In this document: one piece after another, positions 31,823-35,053 of the stretch
How positions within the stretch are numbered: position 1 is the stretch's first letter
How the letters are laid out: each line of letters begins with the position of its first letter
Translations under genes and position numbers: made by a program
Notes under the pieces: generated by a model
What the model saw: only the letters and a program-made list of their open reading frames with translations
Told to the model about the DNA's origin: nothing
Databases searched by the model: none
Assembly: GCA_003963125.1 (NCBI GenBank)
Contig: RXJK01000240.1
Coordinates: 1-35,053, forward strand
DNA length: 35,053 nt
Reading direction: 5' to 3'
Source: Hyphomicrobiales bacterium
Lineage (GTDB): Bacteria > Pseudomonadota > Alphaproteobacteria > Rhizobiales > Hyphomicrobiaceae

Positions 31823-32245
31823 ATGGTGCTCTGGATCAAGGCCCTGCACATCGTGGCCGTCATCTCGTGGATGGCCGGGCTGCTCTATCTGCCGCGCCTC
31901 TTTGTTTACCACGCGGAAGCCGGCCCCAATACGCCGCAGTCGGCCACCTTCAAGGTCATGGAGCACCGGCTCCTGCGCTACATCATGAACCCGGCGATGA
32001 CCGTCGTCTGGATTACCGGTCCACTGCTCGCCTACCTGCTCTACGTCTATTACGACGTCTGGATGATCCTGAAGTTCATCCTCGTATGCGCGCTGACCGC
32101 CTACCACCACGCGCTCGTGCGATGGCGGAAGGCGTTCTTCGAAGACCGCAACCAGAAGCCGGGCCGCTACTTCCGCATCGCCAACGAGATCCCCACCCTG
32201 CTGATGGTCGGGATCGTCATCCTGGTGGTGGTGAAGCCGTTCTGA
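31823..32245 (+). CDS. hemJ: Protoporphyrinogen IX oxidase HemJ
   Basis: HemJ oxidises protoporphyrinogen IX to protoporphyrin IX in the inner membrane and is heme-dependent. The product is 140 aa with four hydrophobic helices. LWIKALHIVAVISWMAGLLY contains the conserved His9, WMILKFIL the conserved Lys, and RYFRIANEIPTLLM is the family signature near the end. AAGAGG precedes the ATG. Next to hemE it forms a heme operon. Confidence 0.92.
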   Translation: MVLWIKALHIVAVISWMAGLLYLPRLFVYHAEAGPNTPQSATFKVMEHRLLRYIMNPAMTVVWITGPLLAYLLYVYYDVWMILKFILVCALTAYHHALVRWRKAFFEDRNQKPGRYFRIANEIPTLLMVGIVILVVVKPF

Positions 32246-32261
32246 GGCCCGAGCTGCCGCC

Positions 32262-32270
32262 TGTGGATAA
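32262..32270 (-). promoter_or_regulatory. Perfect DnaA box
   Basis: TGTGGATAA, the complement of the consensus TTATCCACA, lies 16 bases after the hemJ stop and about 1.5 kb from the candidate origin. One 9-mer may occur by chance. Confidence 0.45.
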
Positions 32271-32351
32271 GATTCCGTTGGACGGCGTTCGGCCAGCCCC
32301 CACGTGACACTGAACCTGTTTGACCGATAAGGCCGGGGACGGGCCCCAAAG

Positions 32352-32394
32352 GCGGACGCCTGAGGCCCCTCCGGCACCCCCTGCGGACGCCTGA
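32352..32394 (+). repeat. 12-base direct repeat in the rho upstream region
   Basis: GCGGACGCCTGA occurs at 32352–32363 and again at 32383–32394, a period of 31 bases (about three helical turns). The role is unknown. Confidence 0.5.
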
Positions 32395-32561
32395 AATGAC
32401 CGGAAATTACGCGAATTTATCTTCCTTTAGGACACGAACTGTGCTATCCAAAATGCAGCACGCGGCAGTGGCGCTTCAGAGCCCGCCGCAGGCCCGTCCC
32501 CCAAGACCAATTCAATAAAGCCTCAGGGGCCGAAAACCTATGCCCGCGCCTTCCGGCGCGG

Positions 32562-32618
32562 CATCCCTCCCCATTTCCAGGCTGCGCTCCAATCCTCCCG
32601 CCTCGCCGCAGCCCACCC
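32562..32618 (+). promoter_or_regulatory. C-rich, G-poor Rho-utilisation-like leader of rho
   Basis: By hand count this 57-base stretch has 32 C and 8 G, with pyrimidine-rich runs such as CATCCCTCCCCATTTCC. It ends 12 bases before the rho ATG and follows a short hairpin. Rho binds unstructured C-rich RNA, and rho leaders are known sites of autogenous Rho-dependent attenuation in E. coli, so this fits a feedback element. Confidence 0.5.
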
Positions 32619-32629
32619 GGAGTGTACTT

Positions 32630-33907
<1,278 letters not shown>

Positions 33908-33934
33908 TCGTCGCATCGCCGCTGCATGAACGGG

Positions 33935-33961
33935 AAAGCCGGGCCTCGCGTCCGGCTTTTT
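33935..33961 (+). terminator. Rho-independent terminator of rho
   Basis: AAAGCCGG (33935–33942) pairs with CCGGCTTT (33952–33959) and runs into TTTTT. It lies 28 bases after the stop. Confidence 0.85.
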
Positions 33962-33995
33962 CATGACGGGCGGGCACGCAGGGCCGAGGTGGTGC

Positions 33996-34694
33996 ATGTC
34001 GAATGAAAAGCCGGTGGGCCCCCCACTGCCGGGCTGGACGCCGCGTCCGGCGCCGCCGCGCGTGCCGATCGAGGGACGCTTCTGCCGGCTCGAGCCCTTG
34101 AGTGTCGAAAGGCACGCGGCAGAGTTGTTCGCAGCCAACAGCCTCGATGCGGCAGGCGAGAACTGGACTTATCTGTCCGTCGGCCCGTTCCCGGATCTCG
34201 ACGCCTACAAGGCGTGGCTCGCGCGCGTCGAGAAGGGCGACGACCCGGCTTTCTTCGCCATCATCGACAAGGGCAACGGCCAGCCCGTCGGCGTGGCCGC
34301 GCTCATGCGCATCGACAGGGCGAACGGCGTGATCGAGGTTGGCCACCTCAATTTCTCCCCGCTGCTGCAACGCAGACCGGCAGCGACGGAAGCCATGTTC
34401 CTCTTGATGCGGCTGGTCTTCGACGACCTCGGCTACCGCCGCTACGAGTGGAAGTGCGACAGCCTCAACGCGGCCTCGCGCAAAGCCGCCGAACGGCTCG
34501 GCTTCCGCTACGAGGGCCTGTTCCGCCAGGCCGTCGTCTACAAGGGTCGCAGTCGGGACACGGCCTGGTTCTCCATCATCGACAAGGACTGGCCGGCGCT
34601 GCGGCAGGGCTATGCGCGCTGGCTCGCTGCCGAAAATTTCGATGCCGCCGGGCGCCAGATCAAAAGCCTGCAGCAGTGCTTGTACCCGCAATGA
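33996..34694 (+). CDS. GNAT N-acetyltransferase, RimJ/RimL type
   Basis: The product is 232 aa and belongs to the Acetyltransf_3 (RimJ/RimL-like) group, with a long N-terminus. GRFCRLEPLSVERHAAELF opens the fold, VGVAALMRIDRANGVIEVGHLNF is the substrate-side sheet, and YEWKCDSLNAASRKAAERLGFRYEG is the conserved helix and strand before the C-terminal tail (AWFSIIDKDWPALRQGY). The same architecture occurs in many proteobacterial proteins annotated as ribosomal-protein-type acetyltransferases; the substrate is unknown. ATG 33996 has GAGGT upstream; an earlier in-frame ATG at 33963 lies right behind the rho terminator. Confidence 0.88.
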   Translation: MSNEKPVGPPLPGWTPRPAPPRVPIEGRFCRLEPLSVERHAAELFAANSLDAAGENWTYLSVGPFPDLDAYKAWLARVEKGDDPAFFAIIDKGNGQPVGVAALMRIDRANGVIEVGHLNFSPLLQRRPAATEAMFLLMRLVFDDLGYRRYEWKCDSLNAASRKAAERLGFRYEGLFRQAVVYKGRSRDTAWFSIIDKDWPALRQGYARWLAAENFDAAGRQIKSLQQCLYPQ

Positions 34695-34737
34695 TTATCG
34701 CGCGTATATATAAATGAAAAAAGTTTGAATGAAGAGA

Positions 34738-34743
34738 TATAAT
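34738..34743 (+). promoter_or_regulatory. Possible -10 element (TATAAT)
   Basis: A perfect TATAAT sits in an AT-rich patch (34690–34800) 110 bases before the partial gene at the window end. No convincing -35 hexamer lies at the right distance, so the promoter is tentative. Confidence 0.3.
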
Positions 34744-34814
34744 GCATTTTGTGGTCAGAAAGCGTGCAGTTCACGGATAACTTCAGAGATATGTAAGTTT
34801 GTCCGGCTACAAAT

Positions 34815-34846
34815 AACGCCCACGCGTTTTTGTCGCAGTGGGCGTT
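34815..34846 (+). promoter_or_regulatory. Perfect 9-bp stem-loop just before the last gene
   Basis: AACGCCCAC (34815–34823) pairs with GTGGGCGTT (34838–34846) around a 14-base loop containing GTTTTTGT. It ends six bases before the ATG at 34853 and covers the place where a ribosome binding site would be expected. It could control translation or, less likely, end transcription of the preceding gene. Confidence 0.5.
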
Positions 34847-34852
34847 GTCGTC

Positions 34853-35053
34853 ATGTCGTACGATGTTGTGCGCAAATTGATCCGGTCCGTTGGCGCCATA
34901 CTGGCGCTGACCATTGCACTGGTCATTCCCGCCGCATTCGGGATGCTGGATTTCGTCAACCTCAACAACGCCACCAAGGCCGAAGCGGAATTCCACGCCC
35001 AGTATTTGGGCCGTATGGTCGAGACGGGGCGGCTTCAGTTCTCGGCCGCTGGC
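34853..35053 (+). CDS. Membrane protein, N-terminal fragment (cut by window edge)
   Basis: Sixty-seven codons are visible and the frame is still open at the edge. A short basic start (SYDVVRKLIRS) precedes one hydrophobic helix (VGAILALTIALVIPAAFGML, about 13–32). Then comes an outward-facing stretch with LDFVNLNNATKAEAEFHAQ and YLGRMVETGR. Such a plan is typical of membrane sensors (histidine kinases, GGDEF/EAL or chemoreceptor proteins), but nothing visible decides between them. There is no clear ribosome binding site; a GTG 15 bases earlier (34838) is an alternative start. The hairpin at 34815–34846 immediately precedes it. Confidence 0.6.
   Translation, partial: MSYDVVRKLIRSVGAILALTIALVIPAAFGMLDFVNLNNATKAEAEFHAQYLGRMVETGRLQFSAAG

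Larger units (their letters stand above)
32246..32629. other. hemJ–rho intergenic region and rho leader
   Basis: These 384 bases hold no supported gene. They contain a perfect DnaA box (32262–32270), a 12-base direct repeat GCGGACGCCTGA (32352–32363 and 32383–32394), an AT-rich patch around 32400–32455 likely to contain the rho promoter, a hairpin CCGCGCC-TTCC-GGCGCGG (32544–32561) and a C-rich, G-poor run (32562–32618). An ATG at 32540 is in frame with rho, but its product would translate the C-rich leader. Confidence 0.55.

Overview
The window reads as a high-GC alphaproteobacterial chromosome, most likely Hyphomicrobiales (Rhizobiales). The reasons are the alphaproteobacterial block hemE–hemJ–rho / ppsR–maf–aroE–coaE–dnaQ–secB–fxsA–Tim44–mltA–smr, two DUF2865 proteins (a Hyphomicrobiales-type family), a DUF2794 protein, and the style of Rho and Bax-inhibitor-1. 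No organism name can be fixed from the sequence alone.

Layout. 1–68: the 5' part of a tRNA-Pro(UGG). 350–1021: a periplasmic LTXXQ (Spy/CpxP-like) protein. 1193–4911: a cyanate operon on the minus strand (Tat-exported binding protein, permease, ATPase, cyanase CynS) behind a near-consensus sigma-54 promoter with an NtrC-type site upstream, so probably nitrogen controlled. 5272–6677: DUF2794 protein and a Tat-exported metallophosphoesterase. 7003–8490: GNAT acetyltransferase and Bax-inhibitor-1 protein. 8673–12795: FtsX-type permease and LolD-like ATPase, divergent from a TesA-like esterase, which is followed by thpR and a pterin dehydratase. 13686–15743: tandem DUF2865 paralogues. 15869–19886: TAXI-TRAP transporter (binding protein, fused permease) with an SDR dehydrogenase. 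20370–20939: SpoU-type RNA methyltransferase.

20940–22560 is a visibly AT-richer island between core genes. It holds a small gene with a strong ribosome binding site (80 aa) followed by an MvdD-like ATP-grasp ligase. I read this as an undescribed minimal graspetide (omega-ester/amide RiPP) cassette and rate it the most interesting item in the window.

22579–33961 is the conserved block. The gap between ppsR (minus) and hemE (plus), 30356–30775, corresponds to the position of the Caulobacter replication origin and is a candidate oriC. rho has a C-rich, G-poor leader that looks like a Rho-utilisation site, and an intrinsic terminator follows the gene. The window ends with a GNAT acetyltransferase and the start of an unidentified membrane protein cut by the window edge.

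Two intergenic regions carry pairs of inverted, covarying hairpin repeats (6824–6915 and 20076–20166), of the REP/BIME kind. I saw no insertion sequence, CRISPR array or rRNA.
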